Part shown: positions 38,270-45,874 of the stretch, in pieces
Layout: every line of letters begins with the position of its first letter
Position numbering within the stretch: position 1 is the stretch's first letter
From: Streptomyces sp. XM4193
GTDB lineage: Bacteria; Actinomycetota; Actinomycetes; Streptomycetales; Streptomycetaceae
Assembly (NCBI RefSeq): GCF_023072595.1
Contig: NZ_JALLGK010000001.1
Span: 1,426,001-1,490,000, forward strand
Reading direction: 5' to 3'
Length of the DNA stretch: 64,000 bases
The notes under the pieces: model-generated
Database searches by the model: none
Seen by the model: only the letters and a program-made list of their open reading frames with translations
What the model was told of the DNA's origin: nothing
Position numbers and translations under genes: made by a program

Positions 38270-39102
38270 TGTCGATACTCCTCCAGTGCGGACATCAACC
38301 TGACGCGCGATTCAACGATTCCCAGTGCATCGGCCCTCAACCGGTCGTAGGAGTCACGGTAGAGCGCGACCGTCTCCGCGCAGTCGTAGAGCCTCCCGCC
38401 CTGGGGCCCGTCCGAGTACAGAACGGACGAGCCGTCGGCCATGCCCAGCAGGGCGAACGGCCGCATCGCGTTCTGCGCGGGCACACCGGCCGAGAACGGC
38501 AGAATCTGGATGTCGATGTGCGGTGAGCGGGAGACGTCCAGCAGGTGGGTGAGCTGCCCCCGCATGGTCGCTCTGTCACCCACCACGGTGAGCAGACTCG
38601 CTTCGTGGAGCACGATCCACAGCGAGGGCGGGTTGGCCCGCTCGAAGACTTCGCGACGGCGGACACGGGCCGCAGCCTTGACCCTGACGGTCTCGTCCTC
38701 GTCACGCGGGTTGGAGGACCGAAAGATCGCGCACGCGTACTGCTCGGTCTGCACCAGGCCGGTCACGAGGGACGCGGAGAAGTGCGACATGTGCGTCGCC
38801 TTCTTCTCCATGTGGAGATACGGGACGAACCACGAGGGGTGGTCGCCCTCGTCGATCCGGCGGAGCTGCTCCTCGAAGAGGCCGTTGGTGCCGAAGGCGA
38901 GATCACACCCTCTGGCGAACTTAACGCTCGGGCGCGGCAGCATCAAACCCGCCTCGACGCGACTGACATATGCCTCGGAATAACTTGCCGCTTTTGCCAA
39001 CTGCTTCTGAGTGAGGCTGCGCCCGAGCCTCACTCTTCTGACGTCCTGACCGAATCGCTGGAGCGGGTTCAACTGCGTGAGGACCTCTGACTCTTCCGAC
39101 AC
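38266..39102 (-). CDS. XRE-family regulator with DUF5753 (WhiJ-like)
   Basis: 278 residues. HTH at about 15-70 ('LTQKQLAKAASYSEAYVSRV', then 'EAGLMLPRP'), then the DUF5753 effector domain ('SWFVPYLHMEKKATH', 'LVTGLVQTEQYACAIF', 'SRSPHIDIQILPFSAGV', 'VALYRDSYDRLRADAL'). Co-translated with the DUF397 partner. Such pairs act on development or antibiotic genes in Streptomyces. The AT-rich region 39103-39270 should contain its promoter. Confidence 0.93.
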   Translation of the reverse strand: MSEESEVLTQLNPLQRFGQDVRRVRLGRSLTQKQLAKAASYSEAYVSRVEAGLMLPRPSVKFARGCDLAFGTNGLFEEQLRRIDEGDHPSWFVPYLHMEKKATHMSHFSASLVTGLVQTEQYACAIFRSSNPRDEDETVRVKAAARVRRREVFERANPPSLWIVLHEASLLTVVGDRATMRGQLTHLLDVSRSPHIDIQILPFSAGVPAQNAMRPFALLGMADGSSVLYSDGPQGGRLYDCAETVALYRDSYDRLRADALGIVESRVRLMSALEEYRQ

Positions 39103-39443
39103 CCGTCACCTCTCGACACCGTGTTTTCAGGAGGCGTTCGCGCAGTTCAGAGCCTCCACGGCGCCACCGGAGCGGATCCGATACTAGGGGCGCCCGAGCT
39201 CTCCGGGTGAGCGAATGGATGTAGTGGGTACCTTATTTTACGCGCCCAACTGCCTTAGGTGTTTGGGTCAGTTGAGGATTCATCGAAATCCGCCACGAAA
39301 GAGTTCACCGGCCGCCGAATGAATGCGAAAGCCCGATCCGGGCAGACGAGAAGTACAGGGCGTTCGGAGACCATGCCGCCACCGACTGCACCGTTCCCCT
39401 GTCCCGTCACCGGGCCGCCGTAGATCAGCTGGAGGTCGCAACC
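39103..39443. other. 341-bp divergent intergenic region
   Basis: Contains an unusually AT-rich element, GGTACCTTATTTTACG (39228-39243), probably promoter DNA for the XRE gene. The plus frame of the next gene stays open back to 39276 without a start codon, which could be chance or a trimmed gene. Confidence 0.45.
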
Positions 39444-39722
39444 ATGAAGGACCAACCAGAGGGGCCGACTGCTGCCGAGAACGAAGGTTCCCCCACCGCC
39501 GTACCGCGTACGACTCACCTGCCCCGCCCGACCTGCACCCCGCCCATGCCCGACGCCACCGGTGACACACCGGTCTCCGCGAGCGCCACGAGCCCCTCGG
39601 GCTCTGTGGGCCCTGCCGGCCCTGTCGGCCCGCAGAGCCCCGGTTCGAACCTCGCCCAGCTCGTCGCCGAACTCGGCGAGACAGTCCGCGCACACCTGGC
39701 CAGCCTCAGACGTCCCCGCTGA
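39444..39722 (+). CDS. Small Pro/Ser/Ala-rich hypothetical protein
   Basis: 92 residues. ATG with CTGGAGG well placed upstream. The first 65 residues are disordered (Pro, Thr, Ser, Gly, with 'GPAGPVGPQSPG'). The last 25 form a likely amphipathic helix ('NLAQLVAELGETVRAHLASL'). No family recognised. It is divergent from the WhiJ-like regulator and could be its target, judging by position only. Confidence 0.5.
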   Translation: MKDQPEGPTAAENEGSPTAVPRTTHLPRPTCTPPMPDATGDTPVSASATSPSGSVGPAGPVGPQSPGSNLAQLVAELGETVRAHLASLRRPR

Positions 39723-39755
39723 ACCGGTGTGCGGCCGACGGGCGGAGCGCTCCCG

Positions 39756-40478
39756 TCACTCGTTGGCCTGGCGCCACTTGGTGATGATGTCGGCCGGGAC
39801 TCGTCCTCGGTCGGGCACCTCGTACCCGTTCGCCCGTGCCCATGTGCGCACATCGCTTGTGTGCACGGGAGGTTCGGGGTCGTGGAGTGAGGCTGCCTGT
39901 GCTCCGCTGTCCGGGAACGGTGAGCTGTCGGGAGACGGTGAGCTGTCCGGAGACGGTGACGGGACGAACGGGGTTCCGCCGTCGAGCAGACCGCCCGGGA
40001 ACAGGGCGATGGCGAGTCGGCCGCTCAGGGCGCCGGCGAGGAAGTCCGTGAGGTTGCCGTCGTGGGTGTGCCGGCGAGGGCCGCGTGCTTCGTTGACGGC
40101 CACCCGCCACGCCTCGGGCCGGTCCTCGGGATCGGTGACCCAGAAGAGTTGATCACCGTTGTCGGTGACGCCGACGGGGAAGAGCTGCTGCGCATCGTGC
40201 GGTGGGCGGTACGCGCTCGACCGCTGGTCTCGTTGCAGCTGTGCCCGGACGGTGGCGGGAACAGGGCCGGTGAGATCGACCCACGGTGTCGGCGCCGCCG
40301 GATGGTAGATCCGAATGAAGCCGCCGAACGCTCCGGGGCCGTACCGGGACGCCAACTCCTTGTAGTCCCCGGGAAGCTCGAAACCGACAGCCTCCTCAAC
40401 ACCCGTCCAGTCGACAACCGGCACAGCTGACGCGGACGGCGGCGGGCAGAGCCTCGTCAGATGTTCCAGCGGCGTCAT
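39756..40478 (-). CDS. SMI1/KNR4 (SUKH) domain fused to an Lsr2-like DNA-binding tail
   Basis: 240 residues from ATG 40478 (GTG 40490 is an alternative). Residues 5-150 resemble the SUKH superfamily of immunity proteins ('VEEAVGFELPGDYKELASRY', 'LFPVGVTDNGDQLFWVTDPE'). A linker with Ser-Pro-Asp repeats ('SPSPDSSPSPDSSPFPDSG') leads to a C-terminal 35 residues nearly identical in pattern to the Lsr2 C-terminal AT-hook-like domain ('VRTWARANGYEVPDRGRVPA'). The combination would place an immunity-type module on AT-rich DNA. It is the first gene of the accessory island's left end. Confidence 0.8.
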   Translation of the reverse strand: MTPLEHLTRLCPPPSASAVPVVDWTGVEEAVGFELPGDYKELASRYGPGAFGGFIRIYHPAAPTPWVDLTGPVPATVRAQLQRDQRSSAYRPPHDAQQLFPVGVTDNGDQLFWVTDPEDRPEAWRVAVNEARGPRRHTHDGNLTDFLAGALSGRLAIALFPGGLLDGGTPFVPSPSPDSSPSPDSSPFPDSGAQAASLHDPEPPVHTSDVRTWARANGYEVPDRGRVPADIITKWRQANE

Positions 40479-40734
40479 GGCTCGGCTCACCCCTGCTGCG
40501 CGTGTACGGACTGCTCAGGACAGTACCCACCAGGACGATTCCGCCCTGGCCGTGGGTTCAGTCGATGATCTGGAGTACCGAGCCGAACCGCGCTGCCGGG
40601 GACCGGTGTTTCAGGGCCATGCCGGGCTCGAGAGAACGCTGAACTCACCCGTCTCCCGCAAGTCTGTTTCCGCCAGGTGACCCCGCACGGGTACTCCCCT
40701 CTGGTTGCTCACAGCGTTCGCTGAACTGGCCTGG

Positions 40735-40850
40735 CCGGCCAATACTCTTGTGGATGCGGTGGTGCATGGCGTGTTCGCCGGTGGCCGGGAGGTGGTCGGT
40801 GCCGCAGCCGAGGGGGTTCCAGGTGTGGGTGACGGGGCGAGGGTGCCTGC
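40735..40850 (-). pseudogene. RHS/YD-repeat gene remnant
   Basis: On the minus strand this piece reads 'PVTHTWNPLGCGTDHLPATG', which lines up with 'VTLTHTWDPLGRLTEQSLNA' of the intact RHS gene; the DNA shares the block CCGAGGGGGTTCCAGGTGTGGGTGA-type with 48925-48950. No full gene surrounds it, so it is a decayed fragment of another RHS copy. Confidence 0.6.
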
Positions 40851-40889
40851 GGGGTGGCCCGGTGGCGTCGCCCGGGGCGGGGCCCGAGA

Positions 40890-41201
40890 TCACGCGTCCG
40901 GACTGATGGTCCACGCAGGGGAGTTGCGGGGCGGTGGCTCCTTCACCTGCCACCGCGACCTGTCCGCTGCTGCTTCCCAGTACGGCACGTCCCCCACGTA
41001 GTAGATGGCGTACGCCCAGTGCTCCGGAAGTTCGTGGCCGAGCAGAGTCGGCTCCTCGTCGAACGACTGCGTTCCCCACGCCTGATTGATGCGGGCCACC
41101 GCCTCCGCGCGGGAGATGTGAAAGATCGTCACCATCTCCTCGGCGATATCGAGGAGTGTTACGTGCGCCTCTTCCCCCACGGGCATGATGAATTCACTCA
41201 C
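40890..41201 (-). CDS. Hypothetical immunity-type protein
   Basis: 103 residues from GTG 41201 (internal ATG at 41186). Acidic, mixed alpha/beta, with 'HVTLLDIAEEMVTIFHISRA', 'EAVARINQAW' and 'HWAYAIYYVGDVPYWE'. No named family recognised. Size, acidity and place among orphan immunity genes point to an immunity role, but no toxin is next to it. Confidence 0.55.
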   Translation of the reverse strand: MSEFIMPVGEEAHVTLLDIAEEMVTIFHISRAEAVARINQAWGTQSFDEEPTLLGHELPEHWAYAIYYVGDVPYWEAAADRSRWQVKEPPPRNSPAWTISPDA

Positions 41202-41221
41202 GTTGTGGGCGCTTTCCCCTC

Positions 41222-41290
41222 AAGGACCGGGTGAACACCACCTGGCGATGATGTCGGCCAGGACTTGTCCTCGGTCAAGACGTGGGGCCT
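41222..41290 (-). pseudogene. Remnant of an Lsr2-like tail
   Basis: Minus-strand reading 'LDRGQVLADIIARW' matches 'PDRGRVPADIITKW' at the end of the SMI1-Lsr2 protein, and the DNA (GATGATGTCGGCCAGGACT) matches 39783-39801 closely. The rest of the gene is lost, so this is a broken paralogue. Confidence 0.65.
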
Positions 41291-41466
41291 TCGGGGCTCC
41301 GCTGTCCAGGGCTGACAGGCGTGCTGAGGTCGTCACTGCCGGCCTGTTGTTCTCGTCACGCATGCACACGAACGGCTGTGTCTGAGCTGGCCGTTGACGG
41401 CTCTCGAGCGGCTCCTCTCCGGATTCGCCCCCCGTTGCGCTCAATCTTCCTTCAGTTCGGCCGTGC

Positions 41467-41670
41467 CTACAGCTCGAACGCCCTGTAGTTCAGCGCTGCA
41501 TCCACCATCTCTTCTGCGGACAGTTCTGGATCGGAACAGAAGATCAACCCCAGCACTCGCGTGTGCGGAACATTCCTTTCCAGCAGCTCGATCAGCGCAT
41601 CCTGCTCCTCCTCAGTGCCCTCCACGTTCATGATTCTTTCTATAATCCGCACCAGCTCTACCCGTTCCAC
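41467..41670 (-). CDS. Colicin/pyocin-type immunity protein (orphan)
   Basis: 67 residues from GTG 41670. 'ELVRIIERIMNVEGTEEEQD', 'NVPHTRVLGLIFCSDPELSA' and 'EEMVDAALNYR' follow the four-helix colicin E/pyocin immunity family (PF01320 type), whose members bind and block nuclease toxin domains. The chain is shorter than the 85 residues of colicin immunities, as in actinobacterial members. No intact nuclease gene lies upstream, so it is an orphan. Confidence 0.72.
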   Translation of the reverse strand: MERVELVRIIERIMNVEGTEEEQDALIELLERNVPHTRVLGLIFCSDPELSAEEMVDAALNYRAFEL

Positions 41671-41695
41671 TGATTCCCGCCCCTGTTGTCATCAA

Positions 41696-41926
41696 CTACC
41701 CCCATGGGGCAGCCCTGCTGGAAAGGACCTGCGCGTACTCGATCAGGAGGGAATCGGGTACTGCTGCTTTGATTCTCCACGCTTTCCACATCTGAGCATT
41801 GCGCATCAGACGTGTCCCCCTCCCGATCCGTTCGAGCCTCTTGATTCCCCGGTCCGTCCTTCGTTGAGGCTCCTGCATCACCGATGCTTGGGCAGGTATC
41901 GCCAAGCCCTCTGAATCGGATGTCAC
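41696..41926 (-). pseudogene. Possible toxin-tip remnant before the immunity gene
   Basis: A minus-strand frame of about 75 codons ends 26 bp before the immunity start, the spacing expected of a toxin C-terminus. It reads as basic and protein-like ('IKRLERIGRGTRLMRNAQMW', 'KAWRIKAAVPDSLLIEYAQV') but has no clear start, RHS core or nuclease motif. It may be the last part of a degraded toxin, or chance. Confidence 0.3.
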
Positions 41927-41963
41927 GGCTTGATGTCCTCGGCACCTTGCCTGGCTCTTTCAG

Positions 41964-42983
41964 TTAGTCGTCAGTGGCCCACCGCCGGACGGAATTATTC
42001 TCGATTGTCAGCCAAGATCCGTCCCCCAGCGGAAGGGGGCGAGCGGAAACTTCGGATGGGTAGGAGACTCTCGCCCAGGGGGTCAAGGTTTGGGCGTCTA
42101 GGAGCAGGTGCTCGGACTCAGCCGACCAGGTCTCTTCGGCTACCGCAGCGAGCACCGTATTCAGGTCGACAAAACCTGGCTCTCCAACGAACTGATGATC
42201 CGGGTATTCGATCAGATCCGATGTCCTCGCTTCGGCTTTCTCCGTGCAGGAGCCGTCTCTGCGATGTTCGCAAAGTGTGAGCCAATCTCCGCCCACATCG
42301 ATCTTTAGGAAATGAGAACCATCGAGGCAGTTACCGGTGAACGGGTCACCAACCTGTCCCGCCTGTGTGATATTCAAATCACCACTGAGGGCATTGATGA
42401 TGAGCGAATAGGTGTCGTTCTGGCCATGAGCGGCGTTGAGGAAGACATGATTGGAGTGTTCCAGTGAGTGGTTGAACGAGTACATGCCGGAATACACTGG
42501 AATGATCTCTTGGCCTACGAGATCGCCCGATTCTGAATCCAGCACTGCGCAAACGTCGCCTGCGTAACGGCCCTCCTCGTCGTCCGGTCCACGAAGGGTT
42601 GCAAGTACGTGAGAGCCGGAGGGCGTGAGTGCACACGCGCCCTTGGCAATTGCGGAGTCGTCCCAGGGGGCGTGATCAAACTGCCATCGAATCGAACCGT
42701 CGGAATTGACGTAAGTCACACTCCCTGCGGCACTGAAAAGGAGTCCGCCTGCGGCAGGGGATGCATACCCTTGAACGTCGAGCTGAGGTGAATGCCACGA
42801 GCGTTCTGCTGCTGTAATTCGAGCCTTGTCGGAGCTGATGCGAAAGCAAGAAACGGTTGCACCGTTGCGCCGGACAAGCCAATTCGCGCCCTCACGAACC
42901 TGGAATCCATCTGGCCGATCCAGCGCATCTCTGAAGCACTCCAGTCGCTCCTCTGCGAGCATGCGCGCCGAAATTTCCCTCAT
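41964..42983 (-). CDS. Hypothetical beta-rich (propeller-like) protein
   Basis: 339 residues from ATG 42983, with AGGAAAGGATCC upstream; the frame is open earlier but without a better site. Repeating strand-turn units such as 'GGLLFSAAGSVTYVNSDGSI', 'CALTPSGSHVLATLRGPDDE' and 'DLVGQEIIPVYSGMY' suggest a WD40/PQQ-type propeller of six or so blades. No signal peptide. GC is lower than in the core genes. Function unknown; its place among immunity genes suggests toxin neutralisation or binding. Confidence 0.6.
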   Translation of the reverse strand: MREISARMLAEERLECFRDALDRPDGFQVREGANWLVRRNGATVSCFRISSDKARITAAERSWHSPQLDVQGYASPAAGGLLFSAAGSVTYVNSDGSIRWQFDHAPWDDSAIAKGACALTPSGSHVLATLRGPDDEEGRYAGDVCAVLDSESGDLVGQEIIPVYSGMYSFNHSLEHSNHVFLNAAHGQNDTYSLIINALSGDLNITQAGQVGDPFTGNCLDGSHFLKIDVGGDWLTLCEHRRDGSCTEKAEARTSDLIEYPDHQFVGEPGFVDLNTVLAAVAEETWSAESEHLLLDAQTLTPWARVSYPSEVSARPLPLGDGSWLTIENNSVRRWATDD

Positions 42984-43157
42984 CTCGGATCCTTTCCTGC
43001 GCACTTGTTCTGCGCGGTCGGACTCGTGCCCAGACTCTTGAGCCAGCTGCGGTGAAGGATGTTCGTGGTCCTGTATGAGTGGATGGCGTACCCGGGCCGC
43101 CGGTCGGTCAGGTCGATCCGTTGTCGTGTCGTCGGCTCGCCGAACCGCCAAGTGGTC

Positions 43158-43661
43158 TCACCTCAGAAGGTGAGCCAGCGTCTCCCCGGTTGCAGATGTG
43201 GTCGAGTGGAATGTCCTGTCCCAATCGCCTGTCACCAGGGCACGTGCCGAACTCTCGAAACCATGCGCGAACCACTGGATTCCGGCATCGGAGGCGAACA
43301 AGAAATCGCCGTTGCGCGCAAGGAGCAGACTGTCCTCCGTCTCGAAGGCGGCGCCGACCGGCAGGACCGGAATGCCGATTCGCTTGCTGTAGATACGCAT
43401 GCTTCTGGGAGTCGCGTGCGGTGCCTCCAGGCAGGCTTCTACCGTCGTGGACAGCGAGCAGACTCTGTTCATGAACGGGTAACGGATGGTCAAGCCTTCA
43501 TACGAGTCGAGGAATGAGCGAAGCCACTCCGTCATCTCGAATCCCTCTTCCGCGTACTGCTGCTCGATATTCTCGGCCGACGTGGGGTCGACCGAGAGGG
43601 AGCCGAGCGAAGCAATCGCCTCTCGCACCGAGTCGACAGCCCTCGCGTGTTCTTCCTTCAT
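43158..43661 (-). CDS. SUKH-3-like immunity protein
   Basis: 167 residues from ATG 43661; the frame is open further upstream and the start is not certain. 'WLRSFLDSYEGLTIRYPF', 'IGIPVLPVGAAFETEDSLLL' and 'GDFLFASDAGIQWFAHGFES' match the SUKH-3 pattern (glycine-rich turn, Pro-Val-Gly, then the Phe/Asp segment). SUKH proteins are broad immunity modules in polymorphic toxin loci. Orphan here. Confidence 0.7.
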   Translation of the reverse strand: MKEEHARAVDSVREAIASLGSLSVDPTSAENIEQQYAEEGFEMTEWLRSFLDSYEGLTIRYPFMNRVCSLSTTVEACLEAPHATPRSMRIYSKRIGIPVLPVGAAFETEDSLLLARNGDFLFASDAGIQWFAHGFESSARALVTGDWDRTFHSTTSATGETLAHLLR

Positions 43662-43800
43662 CCTGTGAATGTTTCCGTCGAGTCCACCGAGCAAAGCCCT
43701 TGTTCCGCTCGTTGATCCAGCTATAGATGCCTCGTTCGATCTCGGCGCCGTGGTACGCCGAATGGCGGAGTCGAACGTTTTGCAGTCCTGCGACGATGGT

Positions 43801-44142
43801 CTAGCTGTAAAGCAGTGCGTCGGTAATGGAAACGGTCGGGTATACACCCATAGTGATGTTACCGTGCATTTCGGCACGCGAGAACTCGATGATGATATTC
43901 GATGTTCCTCGAGCGTTGCTCAAGAGAATCCTACTCGCCCCCTCTCGAAAGATGCCCAAAATCCTCTGACCGTGCTTGTTCCAGGAGATGCTGACGGACG
44001 ACCCGGATTGGCTATACCTTAGGCGGATGTCCTCGCCTGTCACGTGGCGCAGATCAAGCTCGATTGAATCTCCGTCCGGAAGAACTGTGGGTTCAACTCC
44101 CAGATCTTCCATGAACTGTTCCAGTGTTGGCGCTTGCAGCAT
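43801..44142 (-). CDS. Hypothetical small immunity-type protein
   Basis: 113 residues from ATG 44142, with GAAGG upstream. Alternating strands: 'DSIELDLRHVTGEDIRLRYS', 'VSISWNKHGQRILGIFREGA' and 'NIIIEFSRAEMHGNITMGVY'. No family recognised. Lower GC than the core. The pentanucleotide repeat lies 93 bp upstream of its start, so repeat length could influence its promoter. Confidence 0.5.
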   Translation of the reverse strand: MLQAPTLEQFMEDLGVEPTVLPDGDSIELDLRHVTGEDIRLRYSQSGSSVSISWNKHGQRILGIFREGASRILLSNARGTSNIIIEFSRAEMHGNITMGVYPTVSITDALLYS

Positions 44143-44234
44143 GTTGATCTGCCTTCAATTTCAGCTGGAATTCGCCAGCATTCACCACCCCGGAATTTTA
44201 TAGTGCGAGCCGGTATGTGCCATCGGGTTTGATC

Positions 44235-44279
44235 GTCCAGTCCAGTCCAGTCCAGTCCAGTCCAGTCCAGTCCAGTCCA
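44235..44279. repeat. (GTCCA)9 pentanucleotide microsatellite
   Basis: Nine exact GTCCA units followed by a degenerate one (GTTCCA). On the minus strand it reads as (TGGAC)n and would encode repeated Trp-Thr-Gly-Leu-Asp in one frame. Confidence 0.95.
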
Positions 44280-44524
44280 GTTCCATGGCTTGGCGGTCGA
44301 GTTTGACTTTCTTGCGAGGTAGCGTGGCGCCTCACGCCGCATCACCACGGAGAAACGTCTGCTATACGTGGCGCCTTAGAGAGCGGTTCGGTGAGAGCCA
44401 GCGTTGCGCAAAGTCATAGCGTTATCTGCGTGTTCGAACTTCACGGTGATCGGTGTGTAGGTTCCTCACTATCGGCGAGATTGCAGGTGCGTGAGTACGT
44501 CGTCCCGTTGCGCAGGCATGCGTG

Positions 44525-44546
44525 CTTACTTGATTCATCAAGTAAG
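44525..44546. promoter_or_regulatory. 22-bp perfect palindrome
   Basis: CTTACTTGAT and ATCAAGTAAG flank TC with no mismatch. It lies about 150 bp beyond the immunity gene end. Could be an operator, a hairpin terminator of that gene, or a mobile-element end. Confidence 0.6.
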
Positions 44547-44696
44547 TCTCGAGAGGCGAAATATGTCAGATGGAAGAAGTGCTCAGTGTCTTTTGCGGTC
44601 GGTCGTGATGTGCAGTCGCAGTGAATATATTTTGCCCATAAAAGCCGTCGCGACATCGGCCGGTACGGTTGAGAGTATTCACCTTAGGCGCATTCG

Positions 44697-45098
44697 CTAC
44701 TTGGTCGATCGAAAGAACTCCATCACTGCCCTGCGCTGATCCTCGACTGTTCCTACTTCTGAATAGTGCGCGGGGGCGAAAATATCTACTAGGTCTGAGT
44801 CGGTGAGAGGCGGGTCGCGGCGCAATGGATAGGCTAGTCGGCCGTTAGACATCTGTCGTCCCATTCCGGATGGAAAAATCATTGGACGTGCCCCTTGGCA
44901 GCACAACAGCAGACCATCTCTCTCAAGAGATTGTCGCATTTCTTTGAGGCATTCGAATAGATCAACTCCCCGGTAGGTGCTTTCGCTTCCATCCCCTCTG
45001 ACTGCTTGAATTCTTGGCTGGCCTGAATCGACAATGTGTATATCGATAATCTCATCATTGCCATTTTGATCCGTGGCGGTCAGTCGAGCTTTCTCCAC
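44697..45098 (-). CDS. Putative immunity protein for the orphan ART tip
   Basis: 133 residues; its start overlaps the stop of the toxin cassette (shared base at 45098), the tight coupling typical of toxin-immunity pairs. 'DEIIDIHIVDSGQPRIQAVR' and 'GVDLFECLKEMRQSLERDGL', then 'CCQGARPMIFPSGMGRQM', suggest an alpha/beta protein. No named family recognised. Function assigned from position. Confidence 0.65.
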   Translation of the reverse strand: MEKARLTATDQNGNDEIIDIHIVDSGQPRIQAVRGDGSESTYRGVDLFECLKEMRQSLERDGLLLCCQGARPMIFPSGMGRQMSNGRLAYPLRRDPPLTDSDLVDIFAPAHYSEVGTVEDQRRAVMEFFRSTK

Positions 45099-45772
45099 TA
45101 TTCATCCAAGGGTTTGTAGTTGGGGTTATCTATCCATGTGCCGTCGCGCAGTCTTACGCCAATTATCCGGCTTGGGTGGATAGTGCCAGGAATTGCAATT
45201 TCCTCTTCGGCGGAGAATGGGTTCTGTGGCCAGGATTCGTTCACATCGATTCCATCGACGCCATCGACATGATAAACGTTACCGCGGCGACCTATGGCGA
45301 TATCTTCGTACTTGGTTGTTGCCACGTACCCGGAGTCAGTCGACCACCCGGAGGCGTGTTCCGGTAGATCCATGTTTTCCCCACGCGGCTCGAACCCGAT
45401 CCTAAAGATCTCCTCGTGGTCACGAGTGTCACTGCGATACAACGTGCCCCGGCAGGGTGCGAGTCCGAGGGGGTCGGTGTGGGTGTGGGGGTTGTGGGGG
45501 TAGGTGAGTGGGTTGGGGGCGGGTGTGAGTCCGAGGGGGTCGGGGGTGGTGTAGCGGGCGGTGTCGGGGTCGTAGTGGCGGTGGTGGTTGTAGTGGAGTC
45601 CGGTTTCGGGGTCGGCGTATTGGCCGGGGAAGCGGAGTGGGGTGTGGGCGGTGGCGTCGCGGTTCCAGGTGGTGGTGCCCCAGAGGGTGGTGCGGGTGTG
45701 CCAGGCGATATGGCCCGTTTCGTCGACGAGGCTCGGCGGCGACGCCTGCACCCTCGCTTGCCCGTCGATCAC
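45098..45772 (-). CDS. Orphan RHS core with pierisin/scabin-like ADP-ribosyltransferase tip
   Basis: 224 residues from GTG 45772. Residues 15-107 are the end of an RHS core ('LRFPGQYADPETGLHYNHHR', 'TARYTTPDPLGL', 'HTDPLGLAPC'). After the junction the tip (about 108-224) shows the R-S-E ART pattern: 'LYRSDTRDHEEIFRIGFEPR' (Arg motif), 'SGYVATTKYEDIA' (Ser-Thr motif), and 'FSAEEEIAIPGTI' (ExE motif). This is the pierisin/scabin/enterotoxin-A type that modifies DNA guanine or protein. The N-terminal 14 residues are unrelated, so it is a silent or relic cassette rather than a full toxin. Confidence 0.75.
   Translation of the reverse strand: MIDGQARVQASPPSLVDETGHIAWHTRTTLWGTTTWNRDATAHTPLRFPGQYADPETGLHYNHHRHYDPDTARYTTPDPLGLTPAPNPLTYPHNPHTHTDPLGLAPCRGTLYRSDTRDHEEIFRIGFEPRGENMDLPEHASGWSTDSGYVATTKYEDIAIGRRGNVYHVDGVDGIDVNESWPQNPFSAEEEIAIPGTIHPSRIIGVRLRDGTWIDNPNYKPLDE
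45452..45730. repeat. 279-bp duplicate of the RHS core (copy B)
   Basis: Aligns with 47944-48222 without gaps, with about 16 mismatches counted by eye (about 94% identity). It ends sharply at both sides: the toxin-tip junction on the left, and unrelated DNA on the right. Confidence 0.9.
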
Positions 45773-45874
45773 GCCAAGCAGTCACACGACAGAGCGAACT
45801 GGAGTTGGCCCTCGACGACTTCGACTCCCGGGCCCGATACCGATTCGCGGCCTGTGCCTGGCCGCGACCGCCTG

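Larger units (their letters stand above)
44143..44696. other. 554-bp AT-richer gap with microsatellite and palindrome
   Basis: No convincing gene. Holds (GTCCA)9 at 44235-44279 and a 22-bp palindrome at 44525-44546. Base composition is clearly lower in GC than the chromosome average here. Confidence 0.6.

Noticed and set aside
39636..39660. T-arm-like GGTTCGAACC suggesting a tRNA
   Set aside because: It lies inside a small coding frame and no acceptor, D or anticodon arms can be formed around it.
39255..39695. Minus-strand frame opposite the small Pro-rich gene
   Set aside because: The plus-strand frame has a good ribosome site, and the minus frame has no start signal or family.
44235..44279. 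CRISPR-like repeat
   Set aside because: Units are 5 bp with no spacers, so it is a microsatellite.
44040..44348. Minus frame translating the microsatellite as Trp-Thr-Gly-Leu-Asp repeats
   Set aside because: It overlaps the better-supported 43801-44142 gene, lacks a ribosome site and has no recognisable domain.
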